A DNA stretch of 64,000 nucleotides from Halorussus limi (GCF_023238205.1 NZ_CP096659.1:2187626-2251625), one strand, 5' to 3'. Shown: positions 1-9,873, numbered from the stretch's first letter. The notes: generated by a model from the letters alone, not told the origin. Made by a program: numbers and translations.

Positions 1-3
1 ACC

Positions 4-1005
4 ATGCACGCGGTCGCCATCGAGGAGTTCGGCGACCCGGAGGTCTTCGAGGACCGCGAGTTCGACCGGCCCGACCCCGGCCCGGAGGAGGCGCTAGTCC
101 GGGTCGAGGCGTCGAGCGTCAACCCCGTCGAGTACAAGATACGCGCCGGCGACCTGCCGCCGTTCGCGCCCGACTTCCCCGCCGTTCTGGGTTGTGACGC
201 CGCGGGCGTCGTCGAGGCGGTCGGCGACGACGTGACGGCCTTCGAGGCGGGCGACGAGGTGTACGGCATGGTCGGGGGCGTCACCGGCGCGCAGGGGGCG
301 TACGCCGAGTACGTGCCCGCTCACGCCGACCTGCTCGCGCCCGTCCCCGAGTCGCTGTCGTTCGCCGAGGCCGCGGCGCTCCCGGTCGTGGGTCTCACGG
401 CGTGGGAGATGCTGGTCGACAAGGCCGACGCGGGCGAGGGCGACTCGACGCTCGTCTACGGCGGCGCGGGCGGCGTCGGCCACGTCGGCGTCCAACTGGC
501 CGACTGGCTCGGCGCGGACGTGTACGCCACCGGTTCGACCGAGCGCAAGCGCGAGTTCGCCGCGGACCTCGGCGCGTCCGCGACCATCGACTACACCGCG
601 ACCGACACCGAGGAGTACGTCGCCGAGTACGCGGGCGGCGAGGGGTTCGACGTGGTGTTCGACCCGGTGGGCGACGACCACCTCCCGACCGCGTTCGAGG
701 CGGTCGCGCCCTTCGAGCGGGTCGTCACCACCGAGTCGAGTTCGAGACAGGACCTCTCGGCGATGCACCAGAAGGCGCTCTCGCTCGGCGTGGTCCTCGT
801 CATCCTGCCGGTCCTCCGCGGGCAGGGCCGCGAGCGCGTCGGCGAGCGCCTCCGGCGAATCAACGAGGTCGTCGAAGACGGCGGTCTCGAACCGGTGCTG
901 GACGACGAGCGGTTCGAGTTGACCGCGGCGGGCGTCGCCGACGCCCACCGCTACGCCGAGGCGGGCGACCACGTCGGCAAGATTTCGCTCGTCAGCGAGC
1001 GGTAG
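4..1005 (+). CDS. Zinc-free MDR-family NAD(P)H:quinone oxidoreductase
   Basis: A 333-residue medium-chain dehydrogenase/reductase. The N-terminal GroES-like half contains the family signature around VLGCDAAGVVEAVG (residues about 61-74). The Rossmann half carries the nucleotide loop YGGAGGVGHVGVQLA at about residues 152-166. Cysteines expected for structural zinc are absent, so it belongs to the QOR-like branch that reduces quinones or enones with NAD(P)H. The gene begins three bases into the window, so its upstream context is invisible. Substrate is inferred only at family level. Confidence 0.85.
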   Translation: MHAVAIEEFGDPEVFEDREFDRPDPGPEEALVRVEASSVNPVEYKIRAGDLPPFAPDFPAVLGCDAAGVVEAVGDDVTAFEAGDEVYGMVGGVTGAQGAYAEYVPAHADLLAPVPESLSFAEAAALPVVGLTAWEMLVDKADAGEGDSTLVYGGAGGVGHVGVQLADWLGADVYATGSTERKREFAADLGASATIDYTATDTEEYVAEYAGGEGFDVVFDPVGDDHLPTAFEAVAPFERVVTTESSSRQDLSAMHQKALSLGVVLVILPVLRGQGRERVGERLRRINEVVEDGGLEPVLDDERFELTAAGVADAHRYAEAGDHVGKISLVSER

Positions 1006-1031
1006 GACCGCGACGTCGTTTGCCGGGCCGT

Positions 1032-2288
1032 TCAGTCCGAGTCGACGGCACTTTCCATCGGTCCCATCGTTTCGGTGGTCCGGAGGACGTAGGGCATCAG
1101 GAGCCCCTGCACGACGATACTCAGGACCGCCACTCCGAACACCATCGCACCGAGTTTGTCGTGGTACGGGAGCGCGTCTGGGACGGTCAGGAAGAGCGCT
1201 ATCGGGATGACCGTGTGCATCCCGCCCCAGACGAGGACGTGCTGGTAGTCCAGCGGAATCTTCCCCGTACTCGTCCGGTTCACCAGTTTGATAACCGGGT
1301 ACACGGACACGGCCCGGACGAAGAACACCAGCAGCGTAGCGACGAGGATGAGCGGCGTGAAGTTGAGCAAGTGGTTTACCGGCACGCGGATGCCGACCAG
1401 CACGAAGAGGACGGTGGTAGCGAGGAACGCCGCTGTCCGCCAGATTTCCTCGATGAACTCCACGCTCTCCGGGCGAATCACGTTCGCCTTCCCGTAGGTG
1501 CCGATCAACAGTCCCGCCGAGACGACCGCGAGGACCCCGCTCAGGTGGAGTACCTCCTCGGCGAGGAGATAACTGCCGTACGGGAGGATAATCAGGAACA
1601 GCAACTGGGACATCTCCTCGACCGTGTACTGCAGGACGAGTAGGACGAGACCGCCCGTTACGGCACCGACGACGAGACCGCCGAGGCTCACCCACGTAAT
1701 CTCGACGGCGAGGTTGACGAGTTCCGAGACGGTGACGAGTCCCTCTATCGAGCGCCCGGTCTGTACCTGTTCCCAGACCAGCGCGAGCAGCGTCGAGAAC
1801 GTCACGATGGCGAACCCCTCGCTCAGGTGACTCTCGGTCTCGGCGAGGACGCCGAGTCGCGCCGGAGCGTCCGTGTCCCGGAAGATAGCCAGCACGGCGA
1901 CCGGGTCGATGGGGTAGACGATGACGGCGTACAGGAGCGCGATGACGACGGGTACGCCGAACGCGTAGCTTCCCAGCAACCCGAGGAGTAGCACGGCGAA
2001 CGGGAGTCCGACGACCACCATCAGAATCGCCTCGGGGAGCACGTCGCCGAAGTGTCCCGGCTTGGTCTCTTCGGCGCCCTGAAAGATGATGGTCGGGAGC
2101 AACACCTTCATGATGAGGTCCGGCGAGAGTCCGAGGCTGAGGTGGAACCGGGAGACCGAGATGGCGAACCCGACGAGCACGAGGACGACCGTAAACGGGA
2201 TGCGGACGCGCCTCGCCAGAGCACGGACGACCGCGGCGATACCCAACACCAGCATGAGTTCGCCGACCAGGACGACGAGTTTGCTCAT
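1032..2288 (-). CDS. Na+/H+ (cation:proton) antiporter, NhaP/CPA1 type
   Basis: About 418 residues with roughly 12 hydrophobic segments from the first residues to the C-terminus. The stretch YPIDPVAVLAIF (about residue 125) matches the conserved ion-binding helix of CPA-type antiporters, and GALVV-type helices follow. I start it at the ATG at 2288 because the N-terminal extension upstream is hydrophilic and arginine-rich, unlike a membrane protein start. It would exchange Na+ for H+ across the cell membrane, which fits a halophile. It is convergent with the oxidoreductase before it. Confidence 0.85.
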   Translation of the reverse strand: MSKLVVLVGELMLVLGIAAVVRALARRVRIPFTVVLVLVGFAISVSRFHLSLGLSPDLIMKVLLPTIIFQGAEETKPGHFGDVLPEAILMVVVGLPFAVLLLGLLGSYAFGVPVVIALLYAVIVYPIDPVAVLAIFRDTDAPARLGVLAETESHLSEGFAIVTFSTLLALVWEQVQTGRSIEGLVTVSELVNLAVEITWVSLGGLVVGAVTGGLVLLVLQYTVEEMSQLLFLIILPYGSYLLAEEVLHLSGVLAVVSAGLLIGTYGKANVIRPESVEFIEEIWRTAAFLATTVLFVLVGIRVPVNHLLNFTPLILVATLLVFFVRAVSVYPVIKLVNRTSTGKIPLDYQHVLVWGGMHTVIPIALFLTVPDALPYHDKLGAMVFGVAVLSIVVQGLLMPYVLRTTETMGPMESAVDSD

Positions 2289-2562
2289 CGCTCGGTCTCC
2301 ACCGGAGAGTCGGACGCCTTCGGTTCGGCGCTCGGAAACACCGGTCCACACCGGACAGTCGGTGGTACCGGCATCCGGCGCTTCGCGTCACCTCGCGGAA
2401 GCTTCGGGGAACGAGTCGGGACCATTACCCCGGTTTCGGTCCAGAAGCGGAAAAGGCTGATAGCCGGAGTGACGCTAGTCACCGCCGGGGTCTGCGGTCG
2501 TCCCGGCCCGCCCGCCGAGTAGCAACCTTTGTATCGCCGCCCCGGAAACAGACGCCCAGTCA

Positions 2563-3372
2563 ATGACCGCGTTCTTCGACCGACTCGCCGACCGCATCGC
2601 GGAAATCGACAGCATCGTCTCCGTCGGACTCGACCCCGACGAGGAGCGCCTGCCCGCCGCGGTCAGGGACGCCGACCTGCCGCGCTGGGAGTTCAATCGC
2701 CGCATCGTCGACGCGACCCACGAACACGCCGCCGTGTTCAAGCCCAACGCCGCGTTCTACGAGGACTCCGACGGCTGGCGAGCGCTGGAGAAGACCGTCG
2801 AGTACGCCCGCGAAAAGGGCGTTCCGGTCCTGCTCGACGCCAAGCGCGCCGACATCGGCAACACCTCCCGACAGTACGCCGAGGTGCTGAATTCGGTGGA
2901 CGCCATCACGCTCAACCCCTTCCTCGGCCGGGACTCGCTCGCGCCGTTCCTCGACCGCGAGACGGCCGGATGCTTCCTGCTCTGTCGGACCTCGAACCCC
3001 GGCGGCGCGGACGTGCAGGAACTCGAACTCGCCGACGGTGACCTCGTCTACGAGCGGGTCGCCGACCTCGCCAGCGAGTGGAGCGCGGACGGCAACCGGA
3101 ACGTCGGTCTCGTCGTGGGCGCGACCACGCCCGACGAACTCCGGACGGTCCGCGAGCGCGTCCCCGACCTGCCCTTCCTCGTTCCCGGCGTCGGCGCGCA
3201 GGGGGGCGACGCCGAAGCGGCCGCGACCTACGCCACCGCGACCAACGGCGCGGGTCTGGTCAACTCCACCCGCGGCATCATCTTCGCCGGCGAGGATTCG
3301 GACCAATCTTACGCCGACGCGGCCGGAGACGCGGCGAAGGACTTGAAAGAGCGCCTGAACCAGTACCGCTGA
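2563..3372 (+). CDS. pyrF: Orotidine 5'-phosphate decarboxylase
   Basis: A 269-residue type 2 OMP decarboxylase that makes UMP in pyrimidine synthesis. The catalytic signature DAKRADIGNTSRQYA (about residues 91-105) gives the conserved Asp-x-Lys-x-x-Asp active site. The N-terminal FFDRLADRIAE..VSVGLDPD and the C-terminal phosphate-binding VPGVGAQGGD loop (about residues 207-216) are typical. It stands alone, with no other pyr genes nearby in the window. Confidence 0.95.
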   Translation: MTAFFDRLADRIAEIDSIVSVGLDPDEERLPAAVRDADLPRWEFNRRIVDATHEHAAVFKPNAAFYEDSDGWRALEKTVEYAREKGVPVLLDAKRADIGNTSRQYAEVLNSVDAITLNPFLGRDSLAPFLDRETAGCFLLCRTSNPGGADVQELELADGDLVYERVADLASEWSADGNRNVGLVVGATTPDELRTVRERVPDLPFLVPGVGAQGGDAEAAATYATATNGAGLVNSTRGIIFAGEDSDQSYADAAGDAAKDLKERLNQYR

Positions 3373-3484
3373 CCGACCACGCCGACCGTAAATCTCGAAA
3401 TCGCGTCTGTCGTTCGTCGTTCCGCGCTGCCTCCGCCGAGTCGGTACCGATACGCATAATCGAAGTCGGCCCCAACCGCCGAGC

Positions 3485-3757
3485 GTGAACACCGACTCGA
3501 CGATTTCGAGCCGACCCATCTTCGCCGCGGTGTCCGTCGTCATCGTCCTCGTGGCGGGCGGTATCGGCGCCGTCGTCGGCGCGTCGGGACAGGAGCGGGC
3601 CGTGGCAATGGACCTGCTCGGCGTGGTCTCGTTCCAGATGACGCCGGTCTCGATGGCCGCGTTCGGCGTGGTCGTGACCGCGAGCGTGCTAGCGCTCCTG
3701 TTCGGACTGGTCAGCGTCGCGTCCCGGTACGACGACGAGGCGGGCGAGCGCGCCTGA
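3485..3757 (+). CDS. Small two-helix membrane protein, unknown function
   Basis: A 90-residue protein starting with GTG. Two hydrophobic segments are visible, at about residues 14-32 (AVSVVIVLVAGGIGAVVGA) and 57-77, with an acidic C-terminal tail. A TATA-like GCATAATCG lies about 30 bases before the GTG, which supports this start and a leaderless transcript. No functional motif is recognisable. Confidence 0.65.
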   Translation: MNTDSTISSRPIFAAVSVVIVLVAGGIGAVVGASGQERAVAMDLLGVVSFQMTPVSMAAFGVVVTASVLALLFGLVSVASRYDDEAGERA

Positions 3758-3823
3758 GACGCGACGGGCGAACGCGCCGACCCCGGCGAAAGCCCCTTCC
3801 GACTGCGCTGTGACGCTCCACGC

Positions 3824-4243
3824 ATGGTCGAGCGGCGCGTCGAGGAACTGACCACCGAGGCGGAGTGGACCGCCGCGCTTCCGATTCTGCGACAACTGTG
3901 GACCGACGCCGACGAGGCGTTCGTCCGGTCGTGGGCCGACGAGGACGACTACCGACTCTTCGGTCTCGTCGCCGACGGGTCGCTGGTCGCCGTCGCCGGA
4001 ATCTCCGTCCAGCGCGTCCTCCATCACGCCCGCCACGCGTGGATTCACGACTTCGTGGTGGACGAGGCCCATCGCGGCGAGAGCTACGGCGCGGACCTTC
4101 TCGGGTTCGTCGAGTCGTGGGCCGACGACCGAGACTGCGAGTACGTCGCGCTGGCGGTTCGAGACGGTAACGACGACGCGCTCGCCTTCTACGAGTCCGA
4201 GGGGATGGACCGGTGGGGCCACGTCGTGGAGACCGAACTCTGA
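3824..4243 (+). CDS. GNAT-family N-acetyltransferase
   Basis: A 139-residue single-domain GNAT protein. Strands and the acetyl-CoA site are recognisable: HAWIHDFVVDEAHRGESYGA (about residues 71-90) contains the V-D/x-HRGxxYG version of the R/Q-x-x-G-x-A loop, followed by LLGFVESWA and the C-terminal AFYESEGM motif. It transfers an acetyl group from acetyl-CoA to an amine; the acceptor cannot be read from sequence. Confidence 0.85.
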   Translation: MVERRVEELTTEAEWTAALPILRQLWTDADEAFVRSWADEDDYRLFGLVADGSLVAVAGISVQRVLHHARHAWIHDFVVDEAHRGESYGADLLGFVESWADDRDCEYVALAVRDGNDDALAFYESEGMDRWGHVVETEL

Positions 4244-4314
4244 ATCGCACTCGGCCACAATGCACAAGTAGTCGTCGAAGGCTGATACGTGACCGGCGCC
4301 AACGTTCGCAGCGC

Positions 4315-5631
4315 ATGACCGAGAAACTCGGTCTGACGGAGGCCGTGTCGATCGCGCTCGGAGGCATGATCGGCGGCGGTATCTTCGCGGTTCTCGGCGT
4401 CGTTGCGAAGATGTCGGGGTCGCTCTCGTGGGCGGCGTTCGTCGTCGCGGGCGTCGTGGCGACGTGCGCGGGCTACTCCTACGTGCAACTCAACCGCCTG
4501 AGCGACTCGAGCGGCGGGTCGGTCACGTACATCGAGGAGTTCCTCGGGAACCCGACGTTCGCGGGGATGGCCGGCTGGACGCTTCTGGTCGGCTACGTCG
4601 GCTCGATGGCGATGTACGCGTTCGCGTTCGGGAGCTTCTTCGAGAGACTGGTCGGCGTCCACCACGTCGCCGGACTCCCCCTGCGGCCGGTCGTTTCGGT
4701 GGTCGCGGTGGCGGGGTTCGTCGGCCTGAACTTCCTCGGTGCGCAGGCGACCGGCACGTCGGAGAACGTCATGGTCGGGCTGAAGGTCGGAGTCCTACTG
4801 CTGTTCGGTCTCTGGGGGCTGTACTACGGCTCCACTCACGGGAAACTGGAGTTCGGTCGCTCGCAACTCGGGCTGACGGTCGGTCCCGTCATGGCCGCGG
4901 CCGTCTCGTTCGTGGCGTTTCAGGGGTGGCAACTGCTGACCTACGACCAGGACGACATCGAGGACGTCGAGACCATTCTCCCGAAGGCAATATACGTCTC
5001 GATTCCGATAGCGACGTTCGTCTACGTCGTGGTGGCGGTCGTGACGACGAGCCTCGCGAAGTCGTCGGTGGTGCAGAACCACCCCGAGACCGCTCTCGCC
5101 GTCGCGGCGCGGCCGTTCATGGGGTCGGTCGGGTTCACCCTCATCGCGGTCGCGGCGCTGTTCTCGACCGGGAGCGCCATCAACGCGACCCTGTTCAGCA
5201 GCGCCCGGTTCGCCAAGGGCATGCTTCAGGACGACCTCCTGCCGAGCGAAGTCGGGCGCGCGGACGCCGACGGTGCGCCCGCGCGGACGCTGCTGGTTCT
5301 CGGCGCGCTGACCGCGGCGTTCACGACCTACGGGAGTCTCCGGGGAATCACGTCGTTCGCGTCGCTGTCGTTCATCGTCGTCTTCGGCGCGATGAGCTAC
5401 CTCGCGTTCGCTCAGCGCGACCGCGAGGAGGTCCGGGCGGCGGTCCCGGCGGTCGGCGTCGTCGGGACGGCGCTGTTTCTGCCGCTGATGCTCTGGCACC
5501 TCTACGCCGACCAGCGCAGCGTCTTCTTCTCGGTCGTCGCCATCGCAGTCGCGGTGGTCGGGGTCGAACTGCTCTACTTCGAGCGCGAGAAGATCGAAGA
5601 CGGCATCGAGAGCGTGGAGCGGTGGGTGTAG
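4315..5631 (+). CDS. APC-family amino-acid permease
   Basis: About 438 residues with roughly 12 membrane helices. The N-terminal GGMIGGGIFAVLG (about residues 15-27) is the diagnostic substrate-binding motif of APC transporters, and SFVAFQGWQLLTYDQDDIEDVE is the conserved loop around helix 6. I use the ATG at 4315: the in-frame extension upstream is arginine-rich and non-halophilic. It is a secondary transporter for an amino acid or related compound. It is convergent with the SAM hydrolase gene. Confidence 0.88.
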   Translation: MTEKLGLTEAVSIALGGMIGGGIFAVLGVVAKMSGSLSWAAFVVAGVVATCAGYSYVQLNRLSDSSGGSVTYIEEFLGNPTFAGMAGWTLLVGYVGSMAMYAFAFGSFFERLVGVHHVAGLPLRPVVSVVAVAGFVGLNFLGAQATGTSENVMVGLKVGVLLLFGLWGLYYGSTHGKLEFGRSQLGLTVGPVMAAAVSFVAFQGWQLLTYDQDDIEDVETILPKAIYVSIPIATFVYVVVAVVTTSLAKSSVVQNHPETALAVAARPFMGSVGFTLIAVAALFSTGSAINATLFSSARFAKGMLQDDLLPSEVGRADADGAPARTLLVLGALTAAFTTYGSLRGITSFASLSFIVVFGAMSYLAFAQRDREEVRAAVPAVGVVGTALFLPLMLWHLYADQRSVFFSVVAIAVAVVGVELLYFEREKIEDGIESVERWV

Positions 5632-5658
5632 CTCGGCGGAGGCCCGGCGGCTGACGAC

Positions 5659-6462
5659 TCACTCGACTCTGATTTCGTCGCCGACCGTGACCCCGAACGC
5701 GTCGTCGCCGCGGCCGCGGTTGACCGCCAACTCGACGTTGCCGTGGCTTCCGACCGTGACGAGGCGGTCGCCCGCGGGCAGTTCCGCGTAGGCCCGCACG
5801 ACGGGTACCGACTCGCCGTTCACCGCGACCGACTCCCGACCGTCGAGCAGTTCGCCGGGGAGGTTGGTGACGGCGTTGCCGAACCCGTCCACGACGAGGA
5901 CTTCGCCGACCGCCACGTCGCCGTCGAGCGTCGGGTCCGGGAAGCGGAGGTCCTCGTACTCGCCGACGGCCACTACGTCGTCGCGCTCGTGGAAGTCCTC
6001 GACGCCCGCCTCGTGAATCTCGGCGGCGGCGGGCGCGAACACGTCGCGGCCGTGGAACGTGGAACTTATCGCTCGCGGTTCCACCGCTCGCGTTTCCGAG
6101 GCGGGATGCGCCTCGCTGTCCGCGTACTCGACCTCGAAGACCTCGATTTCGTCGCCCTCACGCGCGGTCAACTCGCGGGCCGCCGGGAGCAGGACGCCGT
6201 TGTCCGGACCGACGAGCGCGTGGTCGCCCGCCCGTACCGCGAGCGCCGCCCTATCGGTGCCGACGCCGGGGTCCACGACGACGAGGTGGACCGCGGGCGG
6301 GAAGTAGGGTAGAACCTCCCGAAGCCAGAACGCCGCTGTCCGCACGTCTTGCCGGGGGAAGTCGTGGGCGACGTCTACCAGTCGCGCGTCGGTTCGCTGT
6401 AACATCACGCCCTTCATCGCCGCCGGGTAGGGCGTCCCGAAGTCCGATGCGAGCGTTATCAT
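5659..6462 (-). CDS. SAM hydroxide adenosyltransferase (DUF62 family)
   Basis: 267 residues. The N-terminus MITLASDFGTPYPAAMKG, VDPGVGTDR (about residues 64-72) and VGPDNGVLLPAA are hallmarks of the DUF62 / chlorinase-fluorinase fold. Archaeal members hydrolyse S-adenosylmethionine to adenosine and methionine using water rather than halide. The C-terminal beta domain with GDRLVTVGSHGNVELAVNRG is complete. Lies beside dacZ and nadM on the same strand, with small gaps, so co-transcription is possible. Confidence 0.9.
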   Translation of the reverse strand: MITLASDFGTPYPAAMKGVMLQRTDARLVDVAHDFPRQDVRTAAFWLREVLPYFPPAVHLVVVDPGVGTDRAALAVRAGDHALVGPDNGVLLPAARELTAREGDEIEVFEVEYADSEAHPASETRAVEPRAISSTFHGRDVFAPAAAEIHEAGVEDFHERDDVVAVGEYEDLRFPDPTLDGDVAVGEVLVVDGFGNAVTNLPGELLDGRESVAVNGESVPVVRAYAELPAGDRLVTVGSHGNVELAVNRGRGDDAFGVTVGDEIRVE

Positions 6463-6535
6463 GTCTGGCAGTTCAGTGCCGGTTCAGTAAAAGCGATTGG
6501 AACACCGGTTGTCGAGAAGCGCAAGTAGAAGAGGC

Positions 6536-7111
6536 TCACTGACCGGTCCTGGCGTTCCAGTCGCCGCCGAGTTCCGCCCGGGTGTACGTCTCGAACGTCC
6601 CCCGCTGGAAGACCGTCACGCGCCCGGTCTCCTCGCTCAGCGTCAGCGTCGAGACGACGTTCGGGCGCGCCGACGTGTCGAGCGCGCTCATGTGACGAGC
6701 GCCCATCCAGTCCTCGTAGTCAGCGATTTCCGCGTTCCGCGGGCCGGAATGGTCCGATTTCAGGTCCCGGAACCGAACCATCTGGCGCTGAATCACGTCG
6801 TCGACGCTGACGACGACGGCTCCGTCCCGGGTTCGGGCGACGTCGCGTGCGGTTTCGTAGAAGTCGTCCAGTCCATCGCAGACGGTCCGACACCGGCCCA
6901 CCGGCCACTGGTTGTTCCCCATCGGGTCGGCGAACTCGGCCACCGTCGGCCCGGTCACGACGGCGACGTAGAGACCGGGGCCTTTCACGTGTCGCGTGTC
7001 CCACTTCTCGAACTCCAGGCTGATGCCTTCGAGCGCGAAGACGAGACAGTCGAGCAGTTCTCGGACGTTCGAGTGCGACTCGTAATCGATGCGGAGGTCG
7101 CCGTAGTCCAT
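6536..7111 (-). CDS. dacZ: Diadenylate cyclase, DacZ type (c-di-AMP synthase)
   Basis: 191 residues, matching the compact archaeal DacZ architecture: an N-terminal helper region, then a DAC/DisA_N domain. The segment EDWMGARHMSALDTS (about residues 137-151) corresponds to the catalytic GA...RH motif region, and VVSVDDVIQRQMVRF precedes it. The enzyme joins two ATP molecules into the second messenger c-di-AMP, which in haloarchaea controls osmotic homeostasis. The RHR motif seen in many cyclases reads RHM here. Lies between the SAM hydrolase and nadM. Confidence 0.82.
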   Translation of the reverse strand: MDYGDLRIDYESHSNVRELLDCLVFALEGISLEFEKWDTRHVKGPGLYVAVVTGPTVAEFADPMGNNQWPVGRCRTVCDGLDDFYETARDVARTRDGAVVVSVDDVIQRQMVRFRDLKSDHSGPRNAEIADYEDWMGARHMSALDTSARPNVVSTLTLSEETGRVTVFQRGTFETYTRAELGGDWNARTGQ

Positions 7112-7171
7112 GTAGCGTCTATCGGACGAACACGCATAATCGGCGTGCCCGTCGAAACGCGTATCGCTCGC

Positions 7172-7690
7172 TTACTCCCCGTTGCTGTCCGAGTCGCTCA
7201 CTCGCTGAATCCGCTCTAGACCGCCGGTTTCCTCTACGACCTCGACCACGGCGTCCGGCACCAACTTCTCCCAGTCGTCGCCTTCTATCATTCGGTCGCG
7301 GACTTCCGTGCCCTCCAGCACGTCGCGGTTGTACATCGGCGACTGGCGCACCTCGACGCCCGCCTCCTCGAAGAGTTGGATGACCAGCGGGTTGTTCGAG
7401 TAGGCAACGTCGAAGTCCGGACTCATGCTCTGGACGTGGCTGACCCACACCGAGTTGCGGTCCAAGTCCTCGATGGGGACCGCGTAGGTCACGAGGTCAG
7501 AGTCGACCAGCGACTTGGTTATCATCATGATGCGCTCGCCCGCCGTGAACGGGTCGTGTTGGCTGTGGGAGTCGCCCGCGCTCCCGATGCCGAGGACTAA
7601 CTCGTCTACCTCCTCGGCGATGCTCTGGACCACGTTGTGGTGGCCGTTGTGATAGGGTTGGAACCGGCCGATGTAGAACCCGCGAGTCAT
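7172..7690 (-). CDS. nadM: Nicotinamide-nucleotide adenylyltransferase
   Basis: 172 residues from the ATG at 7690. The N-terminus GFYIGRFQPYHNGHHNVV holds the HxGH nucleotidyltransferase motif of archaeal NadM, and the C-terminal half has the RDRMIEGDDW variant of the adenylate-binding motif. It joins NMN and ATP to give NAD+. An in-frame ATG five codons upstream is possible, but the domain begins right at the chosen start. Confidence 0.93.
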   Translation of the reverse strand: MTRGFYIGRFQPYHNGHHNVVQSIAEEVDELVLGIGSAGDSHSQHDPFTAGERIMMITKSLVDSDLVTYAVPIEDLDRNSVWVSHVQSMSPDFDVAYSNNPLVIQLFEEAGVEVRQSPMYNRDVLEGTEVRDRMIEGDDWEKLVPDAVVEVVEETGGLERIQRVSDSDSNGE

Positions 7691-7860
7691 ACAGTAGCGT
7701 TCCACGGGGAGGTTTTATAAGCGTGGCGAGTCGTCGCGTTCGGACGAAAGCCCGTTTTCAGCCTCTATCGCGGTGAGTTGGACGTAACCGCCTCGGGCGA
7801 ATCGAGGGAGAAAGTATATCAATTCTCCAGCCCTGCATTTAGCACGTACAGGACAGTTCT

Positions 7861-9873
7861 ATGAGTAAGGACACCGATAACGAGGCTCCGCCGGAGGAGC
7901 AAACGTCCGAGCAGGGGGGCTCGGCGTTCGAAGACCTCGGCAGCGACGTCGAACCCGACATCTCGGACGACGAGGCTGTCGAGGCCGACCTTCTGGGCGG
8001 ACTTGACATCGAGACCACCGAAGAGATAGACATTCCCGACCGACTGGTGGATCAGGTAATCGGTCAGGACCACGCCCGCGACGTGGTGCAAAAGGCGGCC
8101 AAGCAGCGCCGTCACGTGATGATGATCGGCACGCCCGGAACGGGCAAGTCGATGCTGGCGAAGGCGATGAGCGAACTCCTGCCGAAGGAGGACCTACAGG
8201 ACGTACTCGTCTACCACAACCCCGACGACGGCAACGAACCCAAGGTTCGGACCGTCCCGGCGGGCAAAGGCGAGCAGATAATCGAGGCCCACAAGGAGGA
8301 GGCCCGCAAGCGAAACCAGATGCGGTCGTTCCTGATGTGGGTCATCATCGCCATCGTGGTCGGCTACGCGCTTCTCATCGCGACCCGACCGCTGCTGGGC
8401 ATCCTCGCGGCCGGCGTCATCTACCTCGCGTTCCGCTACGGGTCGCGCGGCAACGACGCGATGATTCCGAACCTGCTGGTCAACCACGCCGACCAGACCA
8501 CCGCGCCGTTCGAGGACGCGACCGGCGCCCACGCCGGTGCGCTGCTGGGCGACGTGCGCCACGACCCCTTCCAGTCCGGCGGCATGGAGACCCCGAGCCA
8601 CGACCGCGTCGAACCGGGGGCCATCCACAAGGCCAGCAAGGGCGTGCTGTTCGTCGACGAGATAAACACCCTCGACATCCGGTCCCAGCAGAAGCTGATG
8701 ACCGCGATTCAGGAGGGCGAGTTCTCCATCACGGGCCAGTCCGAGCGCTCCTCGGGCGCGATGGTCCAGACCGAACCCGTCCCCTGCGACTTCATCATGA
8801 TCGCCGCGGGGAACATGGACGCGATGGAGAACATGCACCCCGCGCTCCGGTCGCGCATCAAGGGGTACGGGTACGAGGTGTACATGGACGACACCATCGA
8901 CGACACCCCCGAGATGCGCCGGAAGTACACTCGGTTCATCGCCCAAGAGGTCGAGAAGGACGGCCGCCTGCCTCACTTCGACGAGGATGCGGTCGAGGAG
9001 GTCATCCTCGAAGCCCAGCGCCGGTCGGGCCGTAAGGACCACCTCACGCTCAAGCTTCGGGACCTCGGCGGTCTCGTCCGGGTCGCGGGCGACATCGCTC
9101 GCGCCGCGAACAAGGACCAGACCGAGCGCGAGGACGTGCTGCAGGCCAAGCGCCGCTCGCGCTCCATCGAGCAGCAGGTCGCCGACGACTACATCGAGCG
9201 CCGCAAGGACTACGAACTCACCGTCAACCAGGGCGAGGTCGTCGGCCGCGTCAACGGTCTCGCGGTCATGGGCGAGGACAGCGGTATCGTCCTGCCCGTG
9301 ATGGCGGAAGTGACGCCCTCGCAGGGACCGGGCGAAGTCATCGCCACCGGTCAACTCAAGGAGATGGCCATGGAAGCGGTCCAGAACGTCTCGGCCATCA
9401 TCAAGAAGTTCAGCGACGAGGACATCACCGAGCGCGACGTTCACATCCAGTTCGTGCAGGCCGGCCAACAGGGCGTCGACGGCGACTCGGCGTCCATCAC
9501 GGTCGCCACGGCCGTCATCTCGGCGCTCGAAGACATCCCGGTCGCACAGGACCTCGCGATGACCGGGTCGCTGTCGGTCCGGGGCGACGTGCTGCCGGTC
9601 GGCGGCGTGACGCACAAAATCGAGGCCGCCGCGAAGGCGGGTCTCGACCGCGTCATCATCCCGGCCGCCAACGAGGACGACGTGATGATCGAAGAGGAGT
9701 ACGAGGAGCAGATCGAAATCATCCCCGTCTCCCACATCAGCGAAGTGCTGGAGGTCGCTCTCGAAGGCGAGGCCGAGAAGGACAGCCTCGTGGACCGCCT
9801 GAAGAACATCACCGGGTCGGCGCTCGAACGGCAGGTCGGCCGCTCGGGCACCGGCAGTCCGAGTCCGCAGTAA
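7861..9873 (+). CDS. lonB: Membrane-bound ATP-dependent protease LonB
   Basis: 670 residues with the archaeal LonB layout. An AAA+ module has Walker A GTPGTGKSML (about residues 90-99) and Walker B VLFVDEINTL (about 261-270). Two transmembrane helices are inserted between them (about residues 156-192). The C-terminal Lon protease domain has the catalytic Ser in DGDSASIT and the Lys in GVTHKIEAAAKAG. It degrades membrane and soluble proteins and is essential in haloarchaea. Acidic N-terminal 50 residues are typical. AT-rich sequence before the start includes GTATATCAA and CATTTAGC as TATA candidates. Confidence 0.96.
   Translation: MSKDTDNEAPPEEQTSEQGGSAFEDLGSDVEPDISDDEAVEADLLGGLDIETTEEIDIPDRLVDQVIGQDHARDVVQKAAKQRRHVMMIGTPGTGKSMLAKAMSELLPKEDLQDVLVYHNPDDGNEPKVRTVPAGKGEQIIEAHKEEARKRNQMRSFLMWVIIAIVVGYALLIATRPLLGILAAGVIYLAFRYGSRGNDAMIPNLLVNHADQTTAPFEDATGAHAGALLGDVRHDPFQSGGMETPSHDRVEPGAIHKASKGVLFVDEINTLDIRSQQKLMTAIQEGEFSITGQSERSSGAMVQTEPVPCDFIMIAAGNMDAMENMHPALRSRIKGYGYEVYMDDTIDDTPEMRRKYTRFIAQEVEKDGRLPHFDEDAVEEVILEAQRRSGRKDHLTLKLRDLGGLVRVAGDIARAANKDQTEREDVLQAKRRSRSIEQQVADDYIERRKDYELTVNQGEVVGRVNGLAVMGEDSGIVLPVMAEVTPSQGPGEVIATGQLKEMAMEAVQNVSAIIKKFSDEDITERDVHIQFVQAGQQGVDGDSASITVATAVISALEDIPVAQDLAMTGSLSVRGDVLPVGGVTHKIEAAAKAGLDRVIIPAANEDDVMIEEEYEEQIEIIPVSHISEVLEVALEGEAEKDSLVDRLKNITGSALERQVGRSGTGSPSPQ

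Noticed and set aside
94..2391. A 765-residue minus-strand frame opposite the first two genes
   Set aside because: It is a GC-rich antisense frame covering two well-supported genes; its product is Arg-rich and matches nothing.
8194..9735. A 513-residue frame antisense to lonB
   Set aside because: Composition reflects the codon pattern of lonB on the other strand; LonB motifs are complete.
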